From assembly GCA_938743325.2 (NCBI GenBank), contig OW568892.1, forward strand, positions 310,001 through 374,000: DNA of 64,000 nucleotides, given 5' to 3'. The notes under the pieces are model-generated. The model was not told the DNA's origin, ran no database searches, and worked only from the letters and a program-made list of their open reading frames with translations. This DNA comes from Pycnococcus provasolii (Eukaryota; Chlorophyta; Pseudoscourfieldiophyceae; Pseudoscourfieldiales; Pycnococcaceae). The translations under genes and the position numbers were made by a program. Position 1 is the stretch's first letter. Each line of letters starts with the position of its first letter. Positions 40,532-50,700 of the stretch are shown here, one piece after another.

Positions 40532-41053
40532 ATGGTGCCTCTTCCAGGTAACGTCAACACCGGTGATGACGGATATGGTGGCGTCGAGAAGACCGCCGCC
40601 GAACCCGCCGCTGTTGCTCAACAACCGGCGACGCCAACGGCAGCGACGATGGCCCAACCTGTCGGTGTGGGTGTGGCCGTGTCCATGCCTACGACGGCTG
40701 TGATTGCCGCGACTCCCGTGGTGCCCATGGGGAGGACCGCACTCGACCCGACTCCTCCTCAGGACGCAGTCGAGAATGACCCGGCTCCACCGCGCGGGAA
40801 AGCGGCCAGCGCCCCGCAAGCCAGTCGGGGGCACCGGGAGACCAGGGCTCGCCCCTCCCCCCCCTGGACAAGTCATTCTCGATCTCCAGCCTTAAGGGTG
40901 GCGACGCGCACACGAAGTGCACGTGAGCATGTCGCACCCGCAGGAGAGGCCTCCGAGCGGTTCCCCGCAGAGGCCTCGACCAGCAAACTTAGAGAGATAC
41001 GAAGGAAGCTAACACTTCCTTCTTTCCCCACCCACCGTCCCTTTTCACATTGA
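40532..41053 (+). CDS. Doubtful Ala/Pro/Thr-rich ORF
   Basis: A 173-residue frame with a reasonable start context (GCAATGG). It is low-complexity Ala, Pro, Thr and Val at first, then Arg/Ser-rich. No domain is recognised, and the composition could arise by chance in G/C-rich sequence. Recorded only because the surrounding 2 kb has no other gene. Confidence 0.2.
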   Translation: MVPLPGNVNTGDDGYGGVEKTAAEPAAVAQQPATPTAATMAQPVGVGVAVSMPTTAVIAATPVVPMGRTALDPTPPQDAVENDPAPPRGKAASAPQASRGHRETRARPSPPWTSHSRSPALRVATRTRSAREHVAPAGEASERFPAEASTSKLREIRRKLTLPSFPTHRPFSH

Positions 41054-41619
41054 CCCGTGTCCGCCCAATACATCACAGCCGACACCTTCCCGCCCCCGGA
41101 CTCCCGCGGTCACCCACGAGAGCCCGGGCGGATTCGTCTGCCTGCGGCCGGCACGGTCCCAGCGACGCCAGCGACCGTGAGTGCGACTCACGTCCCCTCA
41201 CGGGGCTGGCGCCCGCTTTCAGCAACCTGTAATATCCAAAAGAAAGTAGGAACCGTTGATGCATATGAACGTACCCAGAACCCCTCCCCACAACCAAGGG
41301 CAAGGACGAAGAGGATCGGTTCGAGGAGGACCACAACCAAGGGGCCATCATGGGGGAGAACTGCCAGTACTGTTTTTTGTTTTACCCGAACCCAGTAACC
41401 CTAACCCTAACCCTAACCCTAACCCTAACCCTAACCCTAACCCTAACCCTAACCCCATTGTTGTTGTTGTTGTTAATCTCCTTGAAGAAGACTTCTGGAA
41501 GGAAGGACCCCAGAGGCCCAGAGGATCTGCTTTGCTTTCACCGTCCCCTAGGTGGCCTCGGGGATGCGTCCATTCTCATTCTCATTCTCAAAACACAACA
41601 ACAACACTCCACTCCTACG
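41054..41619. other. RPN13 upstream region
   Basis: Contains nine or more CCCTAA units (41397-41455), a short (GTT)n run just after them, and CATTCT direct repeats near 41570-41590. No gene is seen. Confidence 0.65.
41397..41455 (-). repeat. CCCTAA array upstream of RPN13
   Basis: Nine perfect CCCTAA units, the longest perfect array in the window, ending about 165 bp before the ATG at 41620. Confidence 0.95.
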
Positions 41620-42711
41620 ATGGAAGGCCTCGCTCTCCCGTTCGGACGCCGAGATGGTTCTGCATCTGCTCATGACAACAGTTCTCATGACGACTCCAAT
41701 GGTACACTCGTGGAGTTTCGGGCAGGGCGTGTCCTGCGTGGGGAAGGATCCGCATGTATACCTGACCCGAGAAAAGGACTCGTCAAAATATCAAGAGGAC
41801 GAGACGACGGACTCACGCACTTCGCGTGGTGGGAGAGGAGGTCAGGACCGGCAGCGGCGGCTAATCAAGACGCGCAGGCGGAGGAAGACCTCATCGTGTT
41901 CCCCGACGAGGCGAAGATGGTCAAGCTGCCTGGGGCAGGACGCATCGTTGCACTGCAGTTTGGTGGAGCCCCAGATCGTGACTGCCTCTTCTGGATGCAG
42001 CAGAAGGAGACTTTGGAACCTGGGGGTGACGAAGCGCTGCTCCGGCGCGTCAACAGAGCACTCAACGGAGACAGCGCCGTCGAAGACTCGCCCGCCGCGG
42101 AAACGGCCGAGCCTTCGCCGGCAGGTGCGGGCGAAAACACGGCGGCGGCGCCGGCGACGACGCCGGCGACGAACGCGGCAGCCTCGCCGAATGCCGCTAC
42201 GGCGGGAGGGGGTGCGCTCGGCATCGACAGCGCCATGCTGCAGTCCGCGCTAGGGAACGCGTTCGGCGCGCTCGGCGGTGGTGGCGCCGCTGAGGCGCCA
42301 CCGCCTGGCCCTGGCCTCAACGACGTGCTTACGGCGGATGTCGTGCGCCCCATATTGGCGAACCCTCAGGTAGCGCAGCGACTCGCGGAGTTCCTGCCCG
42401 CGAGTCACCAGTCTTCGCCGGAGCAGGCTATTATGGAGCTTGCGAACAGCCCTCAGTTCAGGCAGCAGCTCGCGTCGCTGAGCCATGCAATCACGTCTGG
42501 TCAGGTGGACCTCGCACAGTTTGGCCTGCAGCCGGCACCTGGCGCACCTCCTAGCATCCCTGGCGCAGGCTTCTCCGTCGCCGACTTCCTGGCATCCGTG
42601 CAGGCGCACGTCGACAGCATGCAGTCGCAGGAGCAAGGGCAGGGTGGCCAGGAGCAGCAGGGCGATGGTGATGGCGACGCTGACATGGCGGATGAAGGAG
42701 GAGACAAGTAG
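41620..42711 (+). CDS. RPN13: Proteasomal ubiquitin receptor Rpn13/ADRM1
   Basis: 363 residues from the ATG at 41620; upstream in-frame codons would translate the CCCTAA array and are not credible. Rpn13 docks on the 26S proteasome base, binds ubiquitin through its Pru domain and recruits the deubiquitinase UCH37. The Pru domain covers about residues 25-140 (LVEFRAGRV, RKGLVKISRG, THFAWWERR and DCLFWMQ). A long Ala/Pro/Gly linker follows. The C-terminal DEUBAD helices lie at about 230-310 (LTADVVRPILANPQVAQRL, PEQAIMELANSPQFRQQL). The tail is Gln/Asp-rich. It converges with the DUF1499 gene, with 35 bp between stops. Confidence 0.92.
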   Translation: MEGLALPFGRRDGSASAHDNSSHDDSNGTLVEFRAGRVLRGEGSACIPDPRKGLVKISRGRDDGLTHFAWWERRSGPAAAANQDAQAEEDLIVFPDEAKMVKLPGAGRIVALQFGGAPDRDCLFWMQQKETLEPGGDEALLRRVNRALNGDSAVEDSPAAETAEPSPAGAGENTAAAPATTPATNAAASPNAATAGGGALGIDSAMLQSALGNAFGALGGGGAAEAPPPGPGLNDVLTADVVRPILANPQVAQRLAEFLPASHQSSPEQAIMELANSPQFRQQLASLSHAITSGQVDLAQFGLQPAPGAPPSIPGAGFSVADFLASVQAHVDSMQSQEQGQGGQEQQGDGDGDADMADEGGDK

Positions 42712-42746
42712 AGATGATGTAGTGTTGTTACGTGCAACTTCTTTTC

Positions 42747-43538
42747 TTAAAAACCGACACTTCGCCATCCCTTCTTTTGGAGCTCAAGGCGTAGAGCCTT
42801 GATGCGCTTCCTGTTGACATCAAAGTCCGAGTCACCAACGCGACTTGCGCTGCGATACTCGACGACAGGTGGTGAGGTGTAGTTTCCCTCCTCGTCGGTC
42901 GTCCTCTCGGGAAAGAAAAATTCGACGTCGTCAACAAACCCGAACGTGGGGCTTGTGTATTCTGCATACAGGTAGTTTTTGTTGACTGTGACGATGTCGT
43001 GGTCAAACTTGTCCGGGTTGGTCGTGTTGATCGCCTCCTTGAGCTGCTCCATAGCCTCCTGTGTTGATAGAGTTTTGGGAAACGTCCACGGCGGCACGTA
43101 GTGCTTGGGGTCGTTCGCCTCTTCCGCGGTGGATATGCAGTTCGGCGTCGATGGGCACAGGTGCAGAGTTTTGACGGATCCTCCGTAGTCGACGATGCCA
43201 AGTTGTCGCGTCGGTCGCGGTGCTCCTCCAATCGGAAGGAGAGCCGCCTCAGCTGCCTGTGGTGCGACAGCAAAGTCCATACAAAACGCCGACGCCGATA
43301 TGGCGATTGACAACGCCACGGACGATGTGAGAGAGGTCACACCACCAGAGCTCACAGATGACGCCGTCGACGATGATGATGATGATTCTGATTCTGATGC
43401 TGATGAGGAGGACTTATTGTGACGAGAGCTATTATTGAGAGACGGCCTGAGAGACGGCCTGAGACCTAAAGGCTTGACGCGCACATTGACTCCAAGAGAC
43501 GTCTTTTTATTCCATAAAGCCGTCGTCATCCACGTCAT
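42747..43538 (-). CDS. DUF1499 protein, predicted thylakoid-lumen or plastid location
   Basis: 263 residues from the ATG at 43538. The first 55 residues are basic and Ser-rich. A hydrophobic stretch then ends in an Ala-x-Ala site (APQAAEA, about residue 103), the layout of a bipartite lumen-targeting leader. The mature part carries the DUF1499 signatures: LCPSTPNCIST near 126, FVDDVEFFFPE near 210 and EYRSASRVGDSDFDVNRKRI near 235-254. DUF1499 proteins occur in cyanobacteria and plastids without a settled role. The Mutator-like element inserted about 100 bp upstream of this start. Confidence 0.8.
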   Translation of the reverse strand: MTWMTTALWNKKTSLGVNVRVKPLGLRPSLRPSLNNSSRHNKSSSSASESESSSSSSTASSVSSGGVTSLTSSVALSIAISASAFCMDFAVAPQAAEAALLPIGGAPRPTRQLGIVDYGGSVKTLHLCPSTPNCISTAEEANDPKHYVPPWTFPKTLSTQEAMEQLKEAINTTNPDKFDHDIVTVNKNYLYAEYTSPTFGFVDDVEFFFPERTTDEEGNYTSPPVVEYRSASRVGDSDFDVNRKRIKALRLELQKKGWRSVGF

Positions 43539-43634
43539 CGCCACCACCAACCACGACGAGAACTGTCGTCGGGATAAGACCAGGATAAGACAACGAATCC
43601 AGGAAAGCGAGAGAAGAGCAGAAGAGAAGAGCCC

Positions 43635-43643
43635 AACCAGGAA
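43635..43643 (+). repeat. Left 9-bp target-site duplication (AACCAGGAA)
   Basis: Direct repeat of 45815-45823, immediately outside the left inverted terminal repeat. Confidence 0.9.
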
Positions 43644-43705
43644 ACCTGAGGAGCCCCCTGGTCATAGTGAATGAGCAACTCTGTCATAGTGAAAACCCCA
43701 ACTCC
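43644..43705 (+). repeat. Left inverted terminal repeat (62 bp)
   Basis: Begins ACCTGAGGAGCCCC and ends CCCCAACTCC; an exact inverse of 45753-45814. Confidence 0.95.
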
Positions 43706-43822
43706 CTGGTTACGGTTAGCTAGTGAGGGTCCTACTGTTCCGTACACTTCCCCTTGTTCATTATTACTTTCCGCCATTATTACTTCCCGCTGGCGCCATG
43801 GCGTCCACCCTACCTCATCCTA

Positions 43823-44581
43823 CTACCACTGAGATAAATCAAGTGCAGCGGCAGCCGCTTTTGCCCTGCCTTCCGCCGCTGCGCGCACCTTGGACACCAC
43901 GCCGTACTTGAACTCTGCAGGCACTTCGAACGCTCCTGTTCGAAGTCCGTGCGACAGTATGTGTTTGCACTTTCTGGCGTTCTGGAAACCTGTGGAACGT
44001 TCCCCATCCTGCACGCCACGGCACGTGCAGCTAAATTGTATGAAGCCGTGCTTCTCAGTTGGGTGCAGCTCTTCAACCATATGAAACGAACGCAGGAGGG
44101 TCATCGCACCAAGCTTTCGAGTCTCTGTTGGTGTCGAATATAGGTACGTCTTCAAAACACTGTCATCGGGACCGAGGAACGCAGCAGCCCACTCATCAGC
44201 GAGAACTTGAGCTCTTGCGGTGACGGCAGAATAAAACTGACTGTTTGGCTTTCCATTGACTTTCTCATGCTCTTTCACTGACGCATCACCTTTTACTTCC
44301 TCACACAGAATCTTGAAGGTCTCGTGCGTCGGATACAGGAACGCTGTCGGCCTCGCCGTCGGGTTAACAACGACAAGCGAGTCTGACGTTTTTTTAAGGT
44401 AAGCTTGTGCCTCCTCCCAATCCGATGATAACAAAGTCGGCGAATCTGGCCAAACCCTCACAGCCTCATCTAACGACTTGCCCCGCAGGTATGTAACGAG
44501 TTCACTCACGAATATCGAGAACGTGAACCGCTTCCTGTCAAGTGCTTCTTGAGTATTCGGTTGAGAGCTTGTCAGGCACAT
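43823..44581 (-). CDS. Transposase-like fragment with SWIM zinc finger
   Basis: 252 residues, lying wholly inside the inverted-repeat element. The C-terminal half contains FSCTCRG, then KCKHIL, the CxC...CxH arrangement of the SWIM zinc finger. MuDR-type transposases carry this finger after their catalytic core. The catalytic DDE core itself is not visible here, so this is a C-terminal remnant or a domesticated DNA-binding piece. The first 100 residues have no motif I recognise. The frame is long and clean, so expression cannot be excluded. Confidence 0.55.
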   Translation of the reverse strand: MCLTSSQPNTQEALDRKRFTFSIFVSELVTYLRGKSLDEAVRVWPDSPTLLSSDWEEAQAYLKKTSDSLVVVNPTARPTAFLYPTHETFKILCEEVKGDASVKEHEKVNGKPNSQFYSAVTARAQVLADEWAAAFLGPDDSVLKTYLYSTPTETRKLGAMTLLRSFHMVEELHPTEKHGFIQFSCTCRGVQDGERSTGFQNARKCKHILSHGLRTGAFEVPAEFKYGVVSKVRAAAEGRAKAAAAALDLSQW

Positions 44582-45003
44582 ACTCGGGCGCGTGACGAGC
44601 GAGCGCAGCCACGGCTACGGCGCGGAAGGGGGGTGAGGAAGGAGAGGTAGGAGGCGGCACTCGCAAACGAGGGGCCGCCAAGGGCGTGGCACACGGCAAT
44701 GCTAGCGCTGCTGATCGCAGGAGCAGGCTGGGTGGCCGCAGACATGATGGGGCAAGCAAGCACAGTGAACGTAATGGTGCTGGGCTTACTGGGAAGGGAA
44801 GCCATGGCAAAAGCAGCCGCGGCACCAGGATGCTGCTGGGGACTTGCCTACTTGGCGGTGCTGTGGGTGTTGTGGTACACAGGCAGCGACTGCAAGAAGA
44901 GCAAGAGACAAAGGTGGAGGTCGCTCAGCTGCTGGCGGAGGGAACGAAGGCGCTGGTGCAACTTGATGAACAAGCAGCCGTGCCGAGCAAGCCGAGGGCG
45001 TAG

Positions 45004-45752
45004 TTCAGCGCACGTCATGCTGGCAGCACATGCTTGGGCAGATGACGAGGGAGGCATCACAAGCGAAGAAGAGGAAGGGGAGGCATGGCTCTCTCGCAGC
45101 GTGCCATGGGGAGAAGTTGAGGCTGCGGAGGCATATGAGGAATGCCAAGGATGGAAGCTGTCGTCGCGGCTGACACCAGCGCAGAGGGAGGAACTAGCAT
45201 CGCTGCTGACGGCGCACAAGGAAGCGTTCGCGTTCAGCAACGCTGAGATTGTCGGTTACAAGGGCGAGCAAGGACCATTCGAGATACCACTGAGCGATGA
45301 CGGGAGCACGAGAGAGAAAGCCAGACGGCTCAGCAAGAGGGAGCAGGAGATCGTGGACGAGTATTACACAGAGCTGCGTGATCTTGACTTCATTGAACGC
45401 GCTGACAAGAAGGACCCACGGTACGGACGATACGGCACAAACACGACGGTCGCCGCAAAGAAGGACGCGGAAACTGGGCTGTGGACTGACGCACGGATAT
45501 GTCAGGATAGCAGGAAGCCGAACGAGAAGTGCCTGCGGGACCTGCGAGAGATGCATAGGGCTGATGAGCTGCTGCATAGCGCAGCCAAGCGGCAATATTT
45601 CTCGACGATAGATCTACGGAAGGGCTTCCACCAGATCCCTGTGAAGGAGGAGCATCGGATTCATACATCATTCTGGTGGAAAGGCGAATTGTGGGTGTGG
45701 CGCGTGATGAGCTTCGGATGGCGGAACGCATCAGCAAAGTTTCAAACAGTCA
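45004..45752 (+). mobile_element. Fossil LTR-retrotransposon (Ty3-like) reverse-transcriptase fragment
   Basis: The translated stretch contains an RT N-terminal region with the segments LTPAQREELASLL, STIDLRKGFHQIPV and RVMSFGWRNASAKFQ, typical of Ty3/gypsy-like pol. Only the front of the RT is present: no protease, RNase H or integrase and no LTRs are seen, so it is a broken, partial copy. It ends where the right inverted repeat of the surrounding DNA element begins, which suggests capture by that element. Bounds are approximate. Confidence 0.7.
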
Positions 45753-45814
45753 GGAGTTGGGGTTTTCACTATGACAGAGTTGCTCATTCACTATGACCAG
45801 GGGGCTCCTCAGGT
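45753..45814 (-). repeat. Right inverted terminal repeat (62 bp)
   Basis: Exact inverse of 43644-43705. Confidence 0.95.
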
Positions 45815-45823
45815 AACCAGGAA
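45815..45823 (+). repeat. Right 9-bp target-site duplication (AACCAGGAA)
   Basis: Same nine bases as at 43635-43643, in the same orientation, directly outside the right terminal repeat. Confidence 0.9.
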
Positions 45824-46139
45824 TGAGTTCGGGGTTTAAAAAAGAATGTGGGACGAAAAACCCCGAGGGGCAAGGGAATCCCCGAAACGCGGAAAACGAG
45901 TCTGGGGATACCGGAATTCTCTTTCCGGAAGCCCCCTGGGGGCAAGGGGAGAGTGTGTACTGTGTGGGGATTCGGATGTGGGTGGGCCCCAGATCAAGGA
46001 ATAGGCCGTGCAGAGCCGCACAAAAAACTGTACAAAAAACACCCGGGTTGTGGGTCCGGTGGGTGGGAGAATACGTCCTGGCCCCTCTCTCTGGGCGGCG
46101 GCATCGATCGGGCCATCATAAATATATTTCTTTTGCACC
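45824..46139. other. ATP sulfurylase upstream region
   Basis: G-rich sequence with two GGGGCAAGGG-type blocks near 45878 and 45950; no TTAGGG array. No gene is seen. Confidence 0.6.
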
Positions 46140-47432
46140 ATGCTTGCCTCGAAGGTTTCTTGTGCTTCCAAGGCGCGTGTCGTATCATCCGTGCGTCGAT
46201 CCTCCGTGCGACGCTCCGTGTCTCGCAGTGGGGTTAGGGGCTCATCAAATGTGGTCATGGCCGCTCAGGTCACGCTCGACGCTACCACCGGACTCCAGGT
46301 GCCGCACGGGGGAACGCTCGTCGACCTCATGGAGACGGACGCTGCCAAGCACGCGGACCTGAAGGCGAGCTGCAACCGCACCATCGAGTGCTCGGACCGT
46401 AACGCGTGCGACGTCGAACTTCTTGTCGTCGGAGGATTCTCGCCGCTCACGGGATTCCTCAACGAGGACGACTACAACTCCACCGTCGAGAACATGCGAC
46501 TCACGTCGGGCGATCTCTTCGGCCTGCCCATCGTCATGGACACCGACAGCGAGGACATCAAGGCGGGAGACAAGGTGCTCCTCACGTACCAGGGTGAGGA
46601 CCTTGCCGTCATGGAGGTGGAGTCCAAATACGTTCCCGACAAGGCGAAGGAGGCGCTCAACTGCTACGGAACGTCGAGCATCGAGCACCCAGGCGTTCTC
46701 ATGATCAGCACCGAGCGTGGAAAGTACTACATGGGCGGCAAGGTGACGGGACTCAAGCTCCCCACGCGCGTCTTCCCCTGCGCGACGCCCGCGGAGGTGC
46801 GCGCGACGCTCCCGCCGAACGCCGACGTCGTCGCGTTCCAGTGCCGCAACCCCATCCACCGTGCGCACTACGAGCTCTTCACGCGCGCGCTCGACGCCGA
46901 GAACGTCAAGGACGAGTGCGTGTGCCTCGTGCACCCCACGTGCGGACCGACGCAGGGTGACGACATTCCTGGCATCGTGCGCTACCAGACGTACGAGGTG
47001 CTCGCGAAGGAGGTGGACAACCCGAAGATTCGCTGGGCTTACCTGCCGTACAGCATGCACATGGCGGGACCTCGCGAGGCGATCCAGCACATGATCATCC
47101 GTAAGAACTACGGTGCAAGCCACTTCATCATCGGACGTGACATGGCGGGCTCGAAGAGCTCCATCAGTGGCGAGGATTTCTACGGCGCGTACGACGCACA
47201 GGACCTCGCGAAGGCGAACGCCGCGGAGCTCAACATGGACACCGTGCCGAGCCTGAACATCGTGTACACCGAGGAGAAGGGGTACGTGACGGCGGATGTT
47301 GCGGAGAAGGATGGCCTTGAGGTGATGAAGCTCAGTGGCACGAAGTTCCGCAAGATGCTTCGCGGTGGCGAGGACATTCCCGAGTGGTTCGCCTTCAAGA
47401 GCGTCATTGAGGTGCTCCGCGAGGCGTCGTAA
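46140..47432 (+). CDS. ATS: ATP sulfurylase (sulfate adenylyltransferase), plastid-targeted
   Basis: 430 residues. It joins sulfate to ATP to make adenosine 5'-phosphosulfate, the first step of sulfate assimilation. The first 40 residues (Ser, Arg and Val-rich, no acidic residues) are a plastid transit peptide, and an internal ATG at residue 40 fits the mature start. Catalytic motifs are QCRNPIHRAHYE at about 234-245 (the two His of the QxRNPxHxxH signature), GRDMAGSKSS near 332 and LSGTKFRKMLRGGEDIPEWF near 400. No APS-kinase domain is fused. With UPM1, which supplies siroheme for sulfite reductase, it makes two sulfur-assimilation genes within 14 kb, though not adjacent. Confidence 0.95.
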   Translation: MLASKVSCASKARVVSSVRRSSVRRSVSRSGVRGSSNVVMAAQVTLDATTGLQVPHGGTLVDLMETDAAKHADLKASCNRTIECSDRNACDVELLVVGGFSPLTGFLNEDDYNSTVENMRLTSGDLFGLPIVMDTDSEDIKAGDKVLLTYQGEDLAVMEVESKYVPDKAKEALNCYGTSSIEHPGVLMISTERGKYYMGGKVTGLKLPTRVFPCATPAEVRATLPPNADVVAFQCRNPIHRAHYELFTRALDAENVKDECVCLVHPTCGPTQGDDIPGIVRYQTYEVLAKEVDNPKIRWAYLPYSMHMAGPREAIQHMIIRKNYGASHFIIGRDMAGSKSSISGEDFYGAYDAQDLAKANAAELNMDTVPSLNIVYTEEKGYVTADVAEKDGLEVMKLSGTKFRKMLRGGEDIPEWFAFKSVIEVLREAS

Positions 47433-47709
47433 GCGCGTTCGTCGCTTTCGTTGATTTGACGATAGAATTGAGGGCCAGTAGGAGAAAAAAAAAAACTACA
47501 AAATCATTTACACGGGTAAATAGTAAGAGAAAATACCTAAGATCGCTTATCCACGTGATTTACATACAGTACTTCGTCCAGCGGTCGTTCACTCACACCA
47601 TTCACATTCTCACCGTCCAGCCCACTGACTTAAGCAACAACAACAACAAAAAGGAGTAAACATGTTCAAACCTATTGTTCAATTCAAATTGTAATGAATG
47701 GTATTACTT

Positions 47710-50700
47710 TTATGGCATGACGGCAAACTCGCCGATGCACTTTGCAATTTCGATCGCCTTCTTCTCCAGCTGGTTGGCGTATTTCTCCTGCTCCGCCGCC
47801 ATCGCAGCCAGCTCAGCCGCACGGTCCTGCTTCTTCTTCTTCTTCTTCTTCACTTTCGGACCCTTGCCAAAGAAGTGCGCAATCGCAGCGGATGCGAGAC
47901 AGAGCGTGTCGAATGTTACTGGCAGCTCGCGATGCATTGGTCTTCTCACGTCGATCTTCACGTCGTACGCATAGCTCGACGCGAATGCCGCTCCGGCACC
48001 GCCATGGCTTAGCAGTTGATTGTAGCTGTTCGCGCCGCTGCCTCCAAACGGAATCGTCTGCTCGGCGTCGCAGTCGGCAAATCCGAGGCACGTGCACATA
48101 AATGCAATCTGCGCCGAGCGCTGCAGACGGAGCAGCTTCGCCTGGTCGCCCATTACCTTCTTCGTTAGCACCTTCGTACCCTCCGCCGCGTTGAACATGA
48201 ACTGCATGAAGCCTTCGAACGTATGGCCCGACTTGCGCCGGAATCCTTCAATCACGTTCTGCTTGTTCGACTCGGTTGTCAGCAGCGCCATCTGCACCGA
48301 CTGCCTCCTTGCCACCTGCAGCACAGCGTAGGGATTGAACAACAGACCCACCTTCCGGCCGATAATTCTTATGCCGAAGGACATCGCCTGCGGACGCTGG
48401 TCAAGCGCCGAGGCGTCATTTTGCTCCCCGCCACGGATGAGAGATCCATCAAGGCTGACGACGACAACGCGACGCAAACTCTCCGCCACCGCGTCAGCTG
48501 GCTTGACACCAACGCTCAGCGGCCCGCGCGCAGTCATCGGACGCTGGCTCATTGTAATGGCAGGCTCGATACCCTTGGAAGCTGCTGACACGTTCAGGTC
48601 GAATGACTCGTCCACCTCCTCGCGATGAGCCTTGGACTCCGTCGTGTCGAAGTCGTCATCCGTCTCCACGCCGATACGGCCGTCGGGATTTGCGCATAAT
48701 CTGGCCAGCATAGCGCACGCGCCTACGAACTGCAGGTAGCTCAAGCCCTCCTCGAGGGTTCCCTGGCGCAAGCCACCTGTGAGGCTCGGGTCCAGATCCG
48801 GGCGGTTGAACACCGCTCGGTAAGCCTGCTGCGCCGCAGCATACGCGCGCTCGCCACGCCGAGTCGAAACACCATCGTAGCCACTTTCGTAGCCACTTGC
48901 CGCACCAGCGCCGTCCGAGCCAGAGCTTGACGTCTCGAGTCCCCACGGCGTGGCATTCGACGCGTCCATCGCAAATGCCAGGAAAGAGCGCTCTGACATG
49001 AACTTCGGGTAGGTGACATCAACCGGACGCGGCGGCGGCGGCGGCTTGGGCTTTTTGCTCTTCTTCGCCTTCTTCTTCTTCTTACCCTTGGCGCCGAAGA
49101 AGGGCGTCGTCTCGTTGAGGAGGTTGGAGTAGTATCGGAAGATGGCGCGTATCGTGTCGTCGTGAGTGCGGAACATCACGTCCAGGCGGCACGCCTCGCC
49201 CTCCGAAACGTCCGAGAAATAGGTGCGCCAGAACATGTGAGCGTCGCGCGCGTTCAGTGGTTCATATCCGCCGCCGAAGTGTGCCGGCAGGCGTGCGAGA
49301 ACGCAACGCGCGGTTTCAGGGCCCTCGATGGCTCGGAAGCGAGCACCGGGGACACCCACCATACTCCACTTCGCGGCACTTCCTTCTGGCGAGATCACTG
49401 TATCGGCCGCGAAGACGCTGCCAAGTCGCATCAGCGCATTTCGCAGATGCTGCAACTCTGGCGGAATCACCGGCGCCACGGCAACGTCCTGGCTGATCTC
49501 AGGCGTGAAGATGGACAAGCCGTTGCCAGCCTTCGCCGCTATTCCCGGAGTTGCCGTCACCTGCTTGCCATCCTCGTTCGTGACAATTCCAACGGAAGTC
49601 ACGCAGACTACGTGACCAAGATGTGGCAGTGCGCGCAGGAACGCCGTGAGATCTTGAACAGTTGCGAAGCCAGCCTCGCGTTCCATCTTCAGGCGCTTTT
49701 TCGAAATAATACAGGCACGATACGCAACCACCAGCGGCATCTTCTTGGGAAGAGAAGCCAAGATCGATTCGAAGTCGTTCGAGGCATCGTCCCCCTCTCC
49801 ACCCGGCTTCATCATGGCAAGGTTGCCATGTCGCAGTGCAACGAGCGACAGATCCGTATCCTCCTCCACCGTCGGCATCGACGACTCCAGTGGCTCCACA
49901 GGATTTCCAAGCACGCGATAGCCTCCGAGTTGCATCGTGAAACCGTAGGAGTTGTGCTTCTCCGCCAGTGGAAGTTCGGCAACCGCCAACTCCTTGCCAC
50001 TTTTCAGCTCGTCGCCGGTGATTTCCGCAGCCATGCGTGCCGCGCTCCTTTCGATCGTCGCCTCCGAAACTCCCTCCTCGTCGGGTACCATCGAAAGATT
50101 CTCCATCGAAATGTTCACATCTGTCTCCTTCTTCGCCGGACGGCGCACCGCGCGTCGCCTTGACGTGTGCTCTTTCGGCGCCTCGATCACCAGAGATGGG
50201 TCGCCGCCGACTGTGAACGGAACCACCGTCGGCATTGCGTGCGGAAGACGGCCTGCATCATTACGATCCGCTGCCTTGCGGAGCAGGTTTCCGAGGTCAC
50301 TCGTCTGGTCGGCCATCCGTGCCTCGAAGTACATCTCCGACAGTGCCTGGTAGGCGCTCGCGCGCTCGCGCCACTTTCGCTCGCGCACCGTTTCGCGTCG
50401 CCCACGTAGCTGGTATGACACCTCATCCGCCGCCTCGCGGAATAGGTCAACCCAATCTCGAGGATGCTTGTCGCGGTGGCGATCCACCGCGGAGGTGGCG
50501 GCACGTCCCATTGCGCGCGCGTAGACGTCCTGTGACATGCGAACCTCTTCGAGGCGATCTCGCAGGCTTCCCACAAACACAGCGTACCGTGATCGCTCCA
50601 CCTCCCACGCTCGTAATGCCTCCTCGCGAAGAGCCTCCGAAAGCGTGAGCGCGTCCCGACGTGCGGTCGCCGCGGCGAATTCCTCCCGTTCCTTCACATC

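Larger units (their letters stand above)
43644..45814. mobile_element. Mutator-like (MULE) DNA transposon, non-autonomous, with captured retroelement fragment
   Basis: The ends, 43644-43705 and 45753-45814, are inverted repeats that agree at all 62 positions, and 9-bp direct repeats flank the element. A 9-bp duplication with long inverted ends is the mark of Mutator-like elements. Inside are a minus-strand frame with a SWIM zinc finger (43823-44581), a domain typical of MULE transposases, and a plus-strand reverse-transcriptase fragment reaching the right end. No complete transposase is present, so it is not self-moving as it stands. The identical ends suggest a recent insertion. It separates the DUF1499 and ATP sulfurylase genes. 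Confidence 0.85.

Noticed and set aside
41350-41619. N-terminal extension of RPN13
   Set aside because: It reads a Leu-Thr repeat straight out of the CCCTAA array; the ATG at 41620 fits the Pru domain start.
44699-45003. First 100 codons of the plus-strand frame inside the Mutator-like element as a membrane protein
   Set aside because: The hydrophobic stretch has no continuity with the RT-like part and the locus is a fossil; it was not treated as a gene.
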